Positions 1 to 8,345 of a stretch of DNA of 20,364 nt are shown here, one piece after another. Made by a program: the position numbers and the translations under genes. This DNA is from Gracilaria caudata (lineage: Eukaryota; Rhodophyta; Florideophyceae; Gracilariales; Gracilariaceae), in assembly GCA_030374735.1 (NCBI GenBank), contig JASCIV010000428.1, positions 1-20,364 of the forward strand, read 5' to 3'. How positions within the stretch are numbered: position 1 is the stretch's first letter; the number at the start of each line of letters is the position of its first letter. The notes under the pieces were generated by a model. That model was not told the origin of the DNA, searched no databases, and was given only the letters and a program-made list of their open reading frames with translations.

Positions 1-80
1 GTTTCGGATCAATCCGAAACCATTTTGAAACTTCATCCGAAAAGAAGGTCATTTCGGATTTTTCGGATTGGTCCGAAACA
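1..80. repeat. Pair of TTTCGGAT-type palindromes
   Basis: Bases 1-9 (GTTTCGGAT) and 12-20 (ATCCGAAAC) are a perfect inverted repeat with a 2-base spacer. Bases 61-67 (TTTCGGA) and 72-78 (TCCGAAA) form a second palindrome, and 61-79 is the reverse complement of 1-19 with one mismatch. A further ATCCGAAAA lies at about 34-42 and ATTTCGGAT at 52-60. The same unit thus recurs several times in both orientations within 80 bases and is cut by the window edge. It could be the end of a repeat array or of a small inverted-repeat element; the function is unknown. Confidence 0.6.
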
Positions 81-103
81 AAAGAGGGCTGGTTGACACC
101 AAC

Positions 104-134
104 GTACGAAGGGTATCAATGATACCCTTCGTAC
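104..134. repeat. Perfect 14-bp inverted repeat, 3-base loop
   Basis: The arm GTACGAAGGGTATC at 104-117 is exactly complementary to 121-134, with the spacer AAT. The right arm contains TACCCTTCGTAC, which recurs elsewhere in the window close to gene starts (3788-3799; 11 bases of it at 13173-13183). This is either a back-to-back pair of a protein-binding motif or a hairpin. The nearest downstream gene is the BAP31-like gene, about 515 bases away. Confidence 0.7.
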
Positions 135-648
135 CGTATCATACGTCTAAGCGACTCGTTACAAACACGATGCCGCGATGCAGCTTGATCTGGAAAAAAC
201 CCTTACAGTACCCTTTCTGCGACTCACGTGATAAATTTTCTCAATCCCTGGCACTGCGATTTCAAGGTTGACACTGTCACCGTGACAAGTTAAAGCCAGG
301 AATGGATCGGTATGGTGTGTTTTAAATGCCGCATGGGGAAACCAGATTCGCAAGAGACATCGCATGAGCACGGTAGTCCCCCGGTCACGGCTGCTTGTTT
401 GTCGCTGTTCGATTCAACAACTCCGCCCTCAGTCGCAGCACTAATCACCGCCAGGAAACAGATACTTCATCGCAAGTCAGCGGGGCAACGTTTCAAGTGC
501 TTGAGTGGGAGAGTTTTTGTGTGACTGACCCCCAAAGCAAGCGTATCACCGCTACGGTTCCACTCTGCATTGGTCCAACAAGAGTCCCCAAATCTCATCG
601 AAAGTCTGCTACCAAGTATCCTCATACCCTAACAATCCGAACTACAGA

Positions 649-1134
649 ATGTCGCTTTTGTGGAGATCAGTTTCGACAGTGCTTGTTGCCGAGCTTGTAA
701 TTCTGCTGGCCTTGTGTGCACCGCTACCGTGGGGTGTTCGCAAAAACGTATCGAGGTGGATCTTTCGCGTCAACGCTCAGAAGAAGCTAAACACCACCGT
801 CAAATATGTCACGTTCGCACTTTTCTTAGCTCTAGCAGAGAGTATCAATGGGCTTCGCATTGCCGTGGAACGCTCGCGGAAACACCAGGAAGCACAGTTT
901 GTGCAAGACCCCGTCTATGTCACTCCTGCTACAGACTATCGATGGCAAAAGGTTCGGGCAGAACGAAATTTCTACCTTGCCAGCTTCGCCATTGTGGCTC
1001 TGGTTGCTATCGCTCGATTAGTACGTCTTGCCTCAATTGAAGTGCAGCTTCGAGATCGAATCAAATCTTACAACGGCAACAAGCCAATTTCAGAGACAGG
1101 AGAAACGATAGGCGAAGAAGGTAAAAGCGATTAA
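649..1134 (+). CDS. BAP31: BAP29/BAP31-like ER membrane protein
   Basis: A 161-residue protein with the layout of the BAP29/BAP31 N-terminal membrane domain, a family of ER proteins involved in export and quality control of membrane cargo. It starts MSLLWRSVSTVLVAELV, matching the family's opening MSLQW...AEV pattern. It has three hydrophobic segments at about residues 8-24, 48-66 and 104-123. The motif RAERNFYLASF (about 99-109) corresponds to the conserved RAQRNLYIAGF block before the third segment. The protein ends soon after, so the long C-terminal coiled coil and the KKXX retrieval signal of animal BAP31 are missing; the tail is acidic and ends KSD. The ATG at 649 is the start because it begins the conserved N terminus. 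The coding region is a single exon. It converges on the CXC gene, with 135 bases between the stops. Confidence 0.85.
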   Translation: MSLLWRSVSTVLVAELVILLALCAPLPWGVRKNVSRWIFRVNAQKKLNTTVKYVTFALFLALAESINGLRIAVERSRKHQEAQFVQDPVYVTPATDYRWQKVRAERNFYLASFAIVALVAIARLVRLASIEVQLRDRIKSYNGNKPISETGETIGEEGKSD

Positions 1135-1269
1135 CAGTGATTGTGCAGTAGCCCGTGGTCGTTGTGAGTCGAGTTTGTTGACAACATGTACACTGCTGCT
1201 CTACTCATGGCGCGGGAAAACAAAAGATTATGTACAGAGTGCACTATAATAACATGTAATTCTCATATG

Positions 1270-2571
1270 TCATCTTCGTCGACGACCTAAAGGTTCGACT
1301 TTTGTTTTCCGCCGGGATGCATTAGCAATCAGACCCAATGATCTTGCACACGTTTCGAGCACTTTCTTTTCCGTCTGTATATACCACACTGGGCGACTGT
1401 CTTGCGAGCTTCCTTCGTCATCTACATTACCCTCATCACACATCAACGACACCGTTCCTAGTCTCTTGCCCTTGTCTATACAATTGGCGTCTGGGGCTTT
1501 TGAAGAAGCCCCTCGGCGTACGGGAAACACAGAACCCGATCTGAAGTCTCCCGCAGCATCAGCGAATATCTTCAACAGTGAGGCTGTGTCTTTCTGAGCT
1601 TCTGCAATTATACCACCGCTCAACGCCTCCTTCGCGGCAGCTATGATGTTTTCCGGGCGGTCTTCATCAATTCGAGAGCTCTCGTAGTGGAGTCCTCCGG
1701 GCGCACAAGGGTCGCCCAACCTGGACTTGAGAGCGGGTCCTTTTTGGAACAAGACACGTTTTGCAGGTGGTTCGCGCAACTTGAGCAGTTGCGCGTCACG
1801 TTTTCTAACCAGCGATTCGTGCGAAGGTTGAGATCGTCCGAACGAAGCGCTCGCTGCCCGTCTGGATGCAGAAGAGTTTCCAGGTTGCAGCATTCCGTTT
1901 CCGGAACGACTAGACTGTCTCTTTGCTTTTGCCAGTTGATCAGAGCCCTCCGAATTACGACAGTTAACGCATTTGCACAGTTCCGAACACAAAACAGACG
2001 CCTGAAAACATTCGCAGTAACGTTTGAGACAACCGCTTTTGCGACAGTTGCAGCCTTTCTGATGCTTTTCTCTGCCCAGACTGCCATCCGCACCGATAGC
2101 CTTTCGCTTAACCTTTGGCTGGAAGGCGTTGGGATTTCGCTCTAGTATGACTTCGACCGCGGCTTGTTTTTCGTCAGGAAACTTGCCGTTGTTTCGACAA
2201 TTACGGCAGTTGCAATGTGGACCGCAGGTGCGTCCTTTTGCGAAACACTCGCAGTAAAGCTTGAGGCATTTGGAGTTCTTACAATTGCATCCCTTCTCAA
2301 CTCGTGGCTCCTGCTGGTGATCGGGGGCATAGTTGTCAGGCGGTTGAGGTTGTGGGTCATCATTGGCACTTCCGAACTTGATCTGTCTAGCTATTTGAAG
2401 AGGTGGCTGAGAGTTGATAGGCTGGCTGTACTGAAAGGACGTTTGTAGTGAAGGAAGTTGGTATTGAGCGGAAGAAAAGCGAGGAGACGGGGATAAGGAA
2501 GGAGGCACGCGAGACATTGGATCGGGAGTTGCTCCATTCTGTAGCTTTAGTGGCCAAAACGAATTGAACAT
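1270..2571 (-). CDS. Tesmin/TSO1-like CXC (CRC) DNA-binding protein
   Basis: A LIN54/TCX-type transcription factor of 433 residues if started at the first in-frame ATG (2571). Two cysteine-rich CXC repeats are plain: GCNCKNSKCLKLYCECF at about 94-110 and GCNCRKSGCLKRYCECF at about 163-179. Each is followed by further paired cysteines ending in NCRN. Between them lies the family linker RNPNAFQPK (about 135-143). CXC proteins of this type bind TTTGAA/TTTRAA (CHR) elements and act in DREAM/MuvB cell-cycle complexes in animals and plants. The N-terminal 85 residues are rich in proline, serine and glutamine; the C terminus ends in a basic GRRRR. The frame stays open upstream to about 2739 without another ATG and holds a GTAAGT donor at 2679, so the true 5' end may be spliced. 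Confidence 0.9.
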   Translation of the reverse strand: MFNSFWPLKLQNGATPDPMSRVPPSLSPSPRFSSAQYQLPSLQTSFQYSQPINSQPPLQIARQIKFGSANDDPQPQPPDNYAPDHQQEPRVEKGCNCKNSKCLKLYCECFAKGRTCGPHCNCRNCRNNGKFPDEKQAAVEVILERNPNAFQPKVKRKAIGADGSLGREKHQKGCNCRKSGCLKRYCECFQASVLCSELCKCVNCRNSEGSDQLAKAKRQSSRSGNGMLQPGNSSASRRAASASFGRSQPSHESLVRKRDAQLLKLREPPAKRVLFQKGPALKSRLGDPCAPGGLHYESSRIDEDRPENIIAAAKEALSGGIIAEAQKDTASLLKIFADAAGDFRSGSVFPVRRGASSKAPDANCIDKGKRLGTVSLMCDEGNVDDEGSSQDSRPVWYIQTEKKVLETCARSLGLIANASRRKTKVEPLGRRRR

Positions 2572-2679
2572 GGATGCGGAAGATGTTGATGTTGACGGAA
2601 CGAGAGGGTGAGTTTGCAAATGAATTTGACGCGAGCGATGCGGATGAACGACAAGACGTTGAAAAGGGCCGAAACTTAC
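2539..2679 (-). other. Possible 141-bp intron at the 5' end of the CXC gene
   Basis: On the minus strand GTAAGT begins at 2679, and the first good acceptor, CTACAG, ends at 2539. There is no AG in between other than the donor's own and a weak CTAAAG just before it. The interval is 141 bases, a multiple of three, has no in-frame stop, and both junctions fall between codons of the CXC frame. The peptide it would encode lacks acidic residues and looks unlike the rest of the protein. If it is spliced, the ATG at 2571 is intronic and translation must start elsewhere; if retained, that ATG is the simplest start. Undecided from sequence alone. Confidence 0.35.
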
Positions 2680-3372
2680 GCGATCATTGGTTCTGACATG
2701 CAGCGGTGACGGCAGCGGGGTGTTTTTTGCGCTGTCCAAAGCACCGGCACTTATCGATTACGACCAAAACGATGTAACAAAGAACGGTCAGAATACGGTG
2801 CGGATACGATATGTACGCGCGCCGCGCGCGTTGAAATTCACGTAGCATTGAGGGCACAACTTACGCTGCTAGCACGGCCAGACCATCGGTAAGACCCTCC
2901 GACATTTGCATTTGTACGAGGTGCAGACGGGCGGGATGGGTGGCATGTGCACGGACGCGAGGCGGACGAGCTCGGACGAAGGAAGGAAGGAGTCCGCCAA
3001 AGTGCGAGCGACGGGTAAGCGGATGGTGAGGTTGACAGACTGCGGCTACGCAAGGAGGCGAGCGACTGAGCGACCGGTTCGAGATGAGGTACGCTGAGTT
3101 TTGAATTTGGTTGCGAGCGCCAGCGCGACGGAGCTAGCGCACGACACTGCGAAAAATTCAAACGGTGCTGACGGCAGGGAAAAAAGAAACGCGATGCAGC
3201 GGTGGGGGAGGCGGAAGTGTGGCGTGCACAGCGAGGCGGACAGCTGAGAACGACGACGAGCGCGAAGAAGATGAGCGATGAGCGTGGAGGCTGCGCAGCA
3301 CAGCGCGGAGGCAGTAGCAAGCAGCTCGCGCACGCGCGCGCCGGTGAGGTCGCTGGGGTGCGTCGGCGAAAT

Positions 3373-3390
3373 GGGGGGGGGGGGGGGGGG
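3373..3390 (+). repeat. G18 homopolymer tract
   Basis: Eighteen consecutive G on the + strand, followed by CGGAGGTGG. It sits roughly midway in the divergent promoter between the CXC and V-ATPase F genes. Such a run is prone to length change and to sequencing or assembly error, and could form G-quadruplex DNA. Confidence 0.9.
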
Positions 3391-3525
3391 CGGAGGTGGT
3401 GCACAAGCAGCCGTGCGACTGCAGTCGCGCGCGCAAGGCCAAAGTTGAACTTGAAAAAAGCACAGCAATCAAATGCATGCCGCGCGGCGCGCAAAAATTT
3501 GAGGGCGAGCAAAAAGCGCTCGCGC

Positions 3526-3645
3526 TTTGAAATTTGAAAGAAATCACACGCGCGTACACGCGCCGCCAATGGCGCGCGCCGCTGCCGCGCTTCAAAAAAA
3601 CGGCGCATGCGTTGCTTTTTGGCGGGACGTGTGCGGCACTTCAAA
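3526..3645. promoter_or_regulatory. Cluster of TTTGAA, CCAAT and E2F-like motifs
   Basis: Within 120 bases there are two TTTGAA (3526-3531, 3533-3538), a CCAAT box (about 3566-3570), two TTCAAA, the same motif on the other strand (3591-3596, 3640-3645), and TTTTTGGCGGGAC (3616-3628), which fits the E2F consensus. Two more copies of the hexamer are at 3100-3105 and 3157-3162. TTTGAA is the CHR element bound by LIN54-type CXC proteins, and the adjacent minus-strand gene encodes such a protein. The motifs are seen directly; their function as a cell-cycle promoter is inference from known CHR/CCAAT/E2F promoters. Confidence 0.4.
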
Positions 3646-3787
3646 ACAATTCAACCCCCTCACACGCTCCACACGTGCACGCGTGTGTGCTGTAAGCACT
3701 TCTCATTGCGCCTTTGGCGACAGCCGATGATGTCGGCCACGGGGGTCACGCGCCAGCTCCCCAACGGTTTTGCTGGCGCAAGTCAGG

Positions 3788-3799
3788 TACCCTTCGTAC
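3788..3799 (+). promoter_or_regulatory. TACCCTTCGTAC element upstream of V-ATPase F
   Basis: Twelve bases identical to the right arm of the inverted repeat at 104-134, 130 bases before the V-ATPase F start codon. Related copies lie upstream of OSCP (11155-11167) and RsmG (13173-13183, on the complementary strand relative to that gene). It is a candidate transcription-factor site; its role is not known. Confidence 0.4.
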
Positions 3800-3929
3800 A
3801 CTTTGTCTCCGTCCCCCGTTCTCCGCCATCCTTCTCGTTTGCCGCTGCTCGCCAGCACCTCCGTCGCTGCATCCATCTCCGCCTCAACCTCGCTAGCTGC
3901 GCATCTTCGCCACTCCCACCTGTACAAAA

Positions 3930-4519
3930 ATGGCCGGTAGAAAGATCTACAAGTCGCGCGATACCGGCTTTCTGATTGCCGTCATTGGCGATGAGGATAC
4001 CACCACCGGCTTTCTTCTTGCTGGTATCGGCGATAATCAGCCCTCCACTGGCTCCAATTTCTTTGTCGTTGATCCAAGTACGCTACATGCAAATCTCCGG
4101 TCTTGTTCATATCAACCCAACCGTAACCAGCCCCGTTCATCCCACCCCGCTGACCTTATTTTCAAAACTGCTGCTTGATGCTTTGCTTGCGTGCGAAGAG
4201 GAAACTCCTGTTCAAGCCATTGAAGAAGCGTTCAAGAGATTCACTGAAAGAGAAGACATTGCCATTCTTCTCATCAACCAATACGTACGTCAGTCATTCG
4301 CCCACATCTTGTGCGTACTATCATCTTTCACCGTCGTACCTAACGCATTCGTACATGTGCCCCCTATCGTTATAGATCGCGGATAAGATTCGTTCCACCG
4401 TAACAAAATTCAGCATGCCAGTACCCGCAGTTCTTGAAATTCCCTCCAAAGAGCATCCGTACGACCCGTCGAAGGACTCCATCTTGCAGCGAGTGCGTGG
4501 AATGCTTGGATCAGCCTAA
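3930..4519 (+). CDS. VMA7: V-type H+-ATPase subunit F (three exons)
   Basis: Exons 3930-4077, 4199-4284 and 4376-4519 join in frame to a 125-residue protein, the usual size for subunit F, a small protein of the central rotor of the vacuolar proton pump. Exon 1 gives the signature LIAVIGDEDTTTGFLLAGIG-like block (about 14-33) and NFFVVD. Exon 2 gives AIEEAFKRFTEREDIAILLI, and exon 3 gives MPVPAVLEIPSKEHPYDPSK near the C terminus, all family hallmarks. Intron 1 (4078-4198, 121 bp) starts GTACGC, ends GAAG and holds CTGAC; intron 2 (4285-4375, 91 bp) starts GTACGTCAG, ends ATAG and holds CTAAC. The splice phases (1, then 0) restore the frame. The start ATG has G at +4. The leader just upstream is pyrimidine-rich. 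The gene converges on REV1. Confidence 0.93.
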
Positions 4520-4779
4520 ACGTCTTCATCTCCCCAAGTTTCTAGAACCGACTGCTTTATCATCACACGCATTACTTTCTGCTCTTCATCCGCGCCGGTG
4601 GTGCTCAACATCATCACACCGTCCGCTACGTTGCAATGCCCCGACGTGTATGCCGCAGTGCGCAGTAATTTTTGGCAACGGGCGATATATTCAACGAACT
4701 TGTAGTCATAACTGTTTCGTTCCTAACTGTTACTACAATCTGTTTTGCTTATTTCAATGTTACTTGTGTGTTAGATCAT

Positions 4780-7464
4780 TCACTGCCTTACCAGCAAACC
4801 CGCCTCTGCGCTCATGCCGGAGAACAGCGGAGGAAGACTAAGATCGAGACCATGTTGTTGACGCGTTTCTTCTTTCACTTCTTCAATTAGTACATTCACG
4901 CTAGGTCTCCATCCTTTCAGACATTCACATTCCGCAAATCTTCGCAGCAGTCGCACGTTTTCACTCACGTGTTCCAGTTGTTTCATTCGAACAAACTCAA
5001 TTAGTCGTCCCCTTAGAAGTTCCACGTGAGCACTCTTTACTTCACCCACAGTGCGATTCATCCACGCATACAGCTTATCAGAAAACGCCTCAAGCTCCTC
5101 TTCTGCATAGATTTGCTTGTGTTCAACTCCTTGTTTCTGCATTATCTGTACAATCTTGTCACCATCCTCCATTTCACTATCGCTACTCATACTCGGAGGC
5201 GACGGTATGTCGAGAGCATCACCCCCGATTGCGTCAGACGTATCGCGATCCAAGAACGTAACTGCCTTTGAGCTCTTGCTGCCACCATCCTTTCGTCGAC
5301 TTCCTCCCAATGCAGAAAAACGACGTCCGTGGTTCAAGTCGTGAAGAAGTTCAATACATTCTCCCAGAGGCTTCGACCGAAATTCTTCCGCATTGAGCAC
5401 GTCATTACCTTTGTCCCGCAGTTTCCGGATATCCGCGAATTGAGTCATGGTGATCTGAGCTTTTTGCTTTCTTCGCGGTCGTTTCGTTAGTTTCGCCAAG
5501 TGTTTATTCTTTGTGTGAACCGACGTTCGTTTCTTGCTCTCTCGACCACAAGGAGCTTTCGGCACGTCAGCAAGCTCCGGTCTGACGCGAGTTTGGTTAG
5601 AAAACATTTGATTCGCATCGTTTTCAAGCAGTTCAGTTTGAAGGGCGAGTGGAAGAGCTTTGAAGACCGCTTTATCCCAACCTGGAGGTATCTTTTGAGT
5701 CAAGGTCTTGTCAGCTTTTCGAACCTGAGGAACCTGCTCATCCGCCTGCTCTACTTCAATTTCATCTTCATCGATATCCATCAGTGAAACTTGTCGATCT
5801 TGCCCTGGAACATTACGGCTGCCAGTCGGCTGATCATTCTTCCCTTTCTCTCTATACTTTTCTGGCGCTGGTGCGATCTCTTCCACATCACTGACGACCG
5901 GTAGAATTTTTCGATTGCTTTCTTCATTTCTTTCGCCAATGTTCAAAGGTGATGATGAACCCGAAGACTGTACGGTTTCTTTGGTAGGATCTCGAAGAGG
6001 CACGGAATCTCTTTTAGGCCCATGGGAAGTGTTGCGGTTCGTTGCTGTGAAAAAGGTATCTATTCGTTTGATCCCTCTCACAACTGTCCTGGAATGATCA
6101 AACTTCAAGTCTCCAAACTTCAAGTCCAATACTTGCAACCCGATCCCGCGGAATTCATCATTACGGATCTTAGTTTCAGATAATACTCTCTTACACGAGT
6201 CACGAAGAGTATGAATCAGTGTTTCAGTCCCGCAATTCCTTGGAACATTATATATCCTAGACACTACGGTGCAAGGGCCATGACCAAGGAATTTGTACCC
6301 CACCATGCTCGAATTGGGTTTCTTTCTGTATAGTTTGATGGCCATTTTAGACCCGCTAGCGCCAGCATTCGCTATGCGAGTTGCAACCTCAGATGCCATA
6401 TCTGTGATGAATTTGTTCAGCTTTTCATCCTCGTCCTGCTCGAAACGAATCCCCCAAGAAGCTTCAGCCCCGATGGACTTTCTCGGCTTGAGTGGCTGTA
6501 CTGGACGACGATCAATGGCTCGAGCTAACTCATGGAACGTTTGGCCTTGGCGATCACCGAACTTAGTTTGCAGGAATGAAAGGTTTTTGCTTCGCAAGTC
6601 CGGTAAACTGTTTATTCCTAACTCAGTCATCTTCTTTGAAGTGCGCCATCCTACACCGGGCAAATCGCTAACCTTGAGCGTATCAATGTATTCAATTACT
6701 CTCTCAGGACGTACACGAAGCTGACCATCAGGTTTCGCTGCTTTTGTCGCAAGGCGCGCTATGAGCTTGGAAGGTCCAATTCCTGCGCTGGCTGTGCACC
6801 CTGTCTCCATTACAATGCGAGATCTAATGTTTTCAGCGAGACTTTCAGCGTTGAATTGGGAGGTATCAGCTGCCACGGCCTCTGTGGCGTCGAGGTAGGC
6901 CTCGTCCACGCTGACGGCCTCCACATAGACGCCTGGATAATCGTAGAAGAGAGAGTAAATCTGTATACTGATCTCCTCATAAACAGGAAAATGATATGGG
7001 ACGCTCAACAGCTGTGGACAGAGCTTGCGGGCGTCTTTGGCGAACATGCCAGCTCTCACACCGTAGCTACGAGCCTCATAACTACATGAGGATATCTCAC
7101 CTCCACCGTGGCAAACTGCTATACATTTACCACGGAGTGAGGGGTCTCTCTTGACAGCAACGCTGGCGAAAAAGCAGTCCATATCAATGTGTATAATGAC
7201 TCGTTCGCGCGCCTTAGGTTTCGGGGCAGGGCTGATAAGCGATCCGGGGTTGACGTTGAGCCTCTTGGCAACTGCAACCATCATTGACTCGTAGCGAGCG
7301 CGAAAAGAGCCGATGAAGTGAAGTCGCGAAGACTGGAAGTAGTCGCGCACAAAGTTGGGGTTGCGGTTGGATGGTCTAGGATCAGACCAGAAGGCGTTGC
7401 CGTGCTCAGTGTGCGCCGGCTCAGCGGCGGTGGCCGCCGTGCCAAGGGGGTCGTCAGGTTGCAT
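4780..7464 (-). CDS. REV1: REV1 translesion DNA polymerase (deoxycytidyl transferase)
   Basis: An 894-residue Y-family polymerase in one exon. NPNFVRDYFQSSRLHFIGSF (about 36-55) is the REV1-specific N-digit; Arg47 matches the arginine that templates dCMP insertion in yeast and human REV1. The palm shows DMDCFF (Asp94, Asp96) and SVDE (Asp187, Glu188), the metal-binding acidic residues, and GIGPSKLIARLATKAAKPDG follows. DLPGVGWRTSKKM is the thumb helix-hairpin-helix. A ubiquitin-binding motif with core LPLALQTELL lies at about 604-613. QITMTQFA (about 670-677) weakly resembles a PCNA box. The REV1 C-terminal adaptor domain (about 795-868, LYAWMN... to GWRPSVNVLIEEV), which binds REV7 and other Y polymerases, is intact. 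The BRCT domain normally ahead of the N-digit is missing: only about 34 residues precede it. The start is the ATG at 7464; the frame opens three codons earlier with GTG. Confidence 0.93.
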   Translation of the reverse strand: MQPDDPLGTAATAAEPAHTEHGNAFWSDPRPSNRNPNFVRDYFQSSRLHFIGSFRARYESMMVAVAKRLNVNPGSLISPAPKPKARERVIIHIDMDCFFASVAVKRDPSLRGKCIAVCHGGGEISSCSYEARSYGVRAGMFAKDARKLCPQLLSVPYHFPVYEEISIQIYSLFYDYPGVYVEAVSVDEAYLDATEAVAADTSQFNAESLAENIRSRIVMETGCTASAGIGPSKLIARLATKAAKPDGQLRVRPERVIEYIDTLKVSDLPGVGWRTSKKMTELGINSLPDLRSKNLSFLQTKFGDRQGQTFHELARAIDRRPVQPLKPRKSIGAEASWGIRFEQDEDEKLNKFITDMASEVATRIANAGASGSKMAIKLYRKKPNSSMVGYKFLGHGPCTVVSRIYNVPRNCGTETLIHTLRDSCKRVLSETKIRNDEFRGIGLQVLDLKFGDLKFDHSRTVVRGIKRIDTFFTATNRNTSHGPKRDSVPLRDPTKETVQSSGSSSPLNIGERNEESNRKILPVVSDVEEIAPAPEKYREKGKNDQPTGSRNVPGQDRQVSLMDIDEDEIEVEQADEQVPQVRKADKTLTQKIPPGWDKAVFKALPLALQTELLENDANQMFSNQTRVRPELADVPKAPCGRESKKRTSVHTKNKHLAKLTKRPRRKQKAQITMTQFADIRKLRDKGNDVLNAEEFRSKPLGECIELLHDLNHGRRFSALGGSRRKDGGSKSSKAVTFLDRDTSDAIGGDALDIPSPPSMSSDSEMEDGDKIVQIMQKQGVEHKQIYAEEELEAFSDKLYAWMNRTVGEVKSAHVELLRGRLIEFVRMKQLEHVSENVRLLRRFAECECLKGWRPSVNVLIEEVKEETRQQHGLDLSLPPLFSGMSAEAGLLVRQ

Positions 7465-8345
7465 TGTGCTCACTGCGGAAGATGATGCGACACGCAGCTG
7501 GATGGCTGGCGATTATGCCATTTGTTCGAGGCGTTCACGAGGTGGAGCGCTAAATGAGAAGCGCGCCGTGCCAGCGGAGTCGCATGAGCGTGACGATGAG
7601 CCAAAAGCGGAAACGCACGGATAAAGCAAGGACGCCACGAGGGCCGGCGGGACTCTGCGTCGTCAGGCACGCGAGTTGCACGACGCGTGATGCGCGATGG
7701 AGATAACTTCGCATGTGTGATGGACTGCGTGGACTACGCAACGTGGGCAGCCTGAATTTAGCGCTGCGGCCCAGCGACGGGTGAGGCGCGCAATCGGAGC
7801 GGAAATCGAAAAAATTGCAAGTGCCTCCGCCGCGCAGTGCCGCAGCCGCCACTGCACACAGCCGCAGCCGCCACTGCACAAAACGTGCCGCTCCCCGCTC
7901 GCCCATCGCCGCTGTGACGGCGGCTGCCACTCAGCAACGTCTCTCCGTTGCCAGCCTTTCGCACAAGTCGTTCCCCCAAGCCCGCTCACTCTCGTGTTTC
8001 TTCACCCGCATCTCGCCTTGCCCTACCAACCTTTTTCCTTCCACTGCTCCGCACCTCCCTCATCCCGTCTCACCTCCACCAACCCTCCATCCTCCCGCCC
8101 GTTTCCTTTCTGCTTGCTCCTCGCTGTCATTTTTTTTTCTACGTGCGCAAAGCCTTGTGCGCGTGCCGAAGCTACACAGCTCCTAACTCGTTCGCTTTCC
8201 GTGCTACCGTCCTGCTCTATCCGCCCTCCAACGCGCAATTTGATCACTACCGCATATATCAGCCCTCCTTGCTGACCTTTGGCACTACTACCTCCGATAG
8301 AGGAAGGCGCCTACTGCAATCTTAGCATCGCGTCGAAACTTCGTC
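7465..8345. promoter_or_regulatory. Divergent promoter region, REV1 / F-box gene
   Basis: An 881-base spacer with both start codons pointing outward. The half near the F-box gene (about 7970-8240) is strongly pyrimidine-rich on the + strand, as in the leader before V-ATPase F, and includes a T9-10 run near 8130. A 20-base direct repeat lies at 7839-7880. The open frames on both strands are low-complexity; none shows a BRCT-like sequence that could extend REV1. Confidence 0.5.
7839..7880 (+). repeat. Two tandem copies of a 20-base GC-rich unit
   Basis: GCCGCAGCCGCCACTGCACA occurs at 7839-7858 and again, identical, at 7861-7880, separated by CA. A shorter related GCCGC...GCAGTGCCGC lies just before. 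It is probably a local duplication in the bidirectional promoter. Confidence 0.85.

Larger units (their letters stand above)
1..648. other. Region upstream of BAP31-like gene, no gene seen
   Basis: Apart from the two palindrome sets at 1-80 and 104-134, I see no convincing coding region. The open frames here are short, overlap one another in different frames and show no recognisable motif. The last 100 bases presumably hold the promoter and leader of the BAP31-like gene; no TATA box is obvious. Confidence 0.5.
2572..3929. promoter_or_regulatory. Divergent GC-rich promoter region, CXC gene / V-ATPase F
   Basis: About 1.36 kb separates the two divergent start codons. It is rich in GC and CpG, contains a perfect palindrome ACGCGCG-CCG-CGCGCGT at 2815-2831 and a G18 run at 3373-3390. 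Just upstream of the V-ATPase gene it becomes pyrimidine-rich on the + strand, like a leader. The long open frames on the minus strand (up to 268 codons) encode low-complexity Pro/Ser/Arg/Ala sequence and look like a by-product of skewed composition, not a gene. I see no RNA gene. Confidence 0.55.

Noticed and set aside
1240..1262. TGTAA as a green-alga-type polyadenylation signal
   Set aside because: It occurs downstream of one gene but not consistently after the others.
2838..3644. 268-codon minus-strand open frame upstream of the CXC gene
   Set aside because: The translation is low-complexity Pro/Ser/Arg/Ala with a poly-proline made by the G18 run. Other frames here are open too, so it reflects skewed composition.
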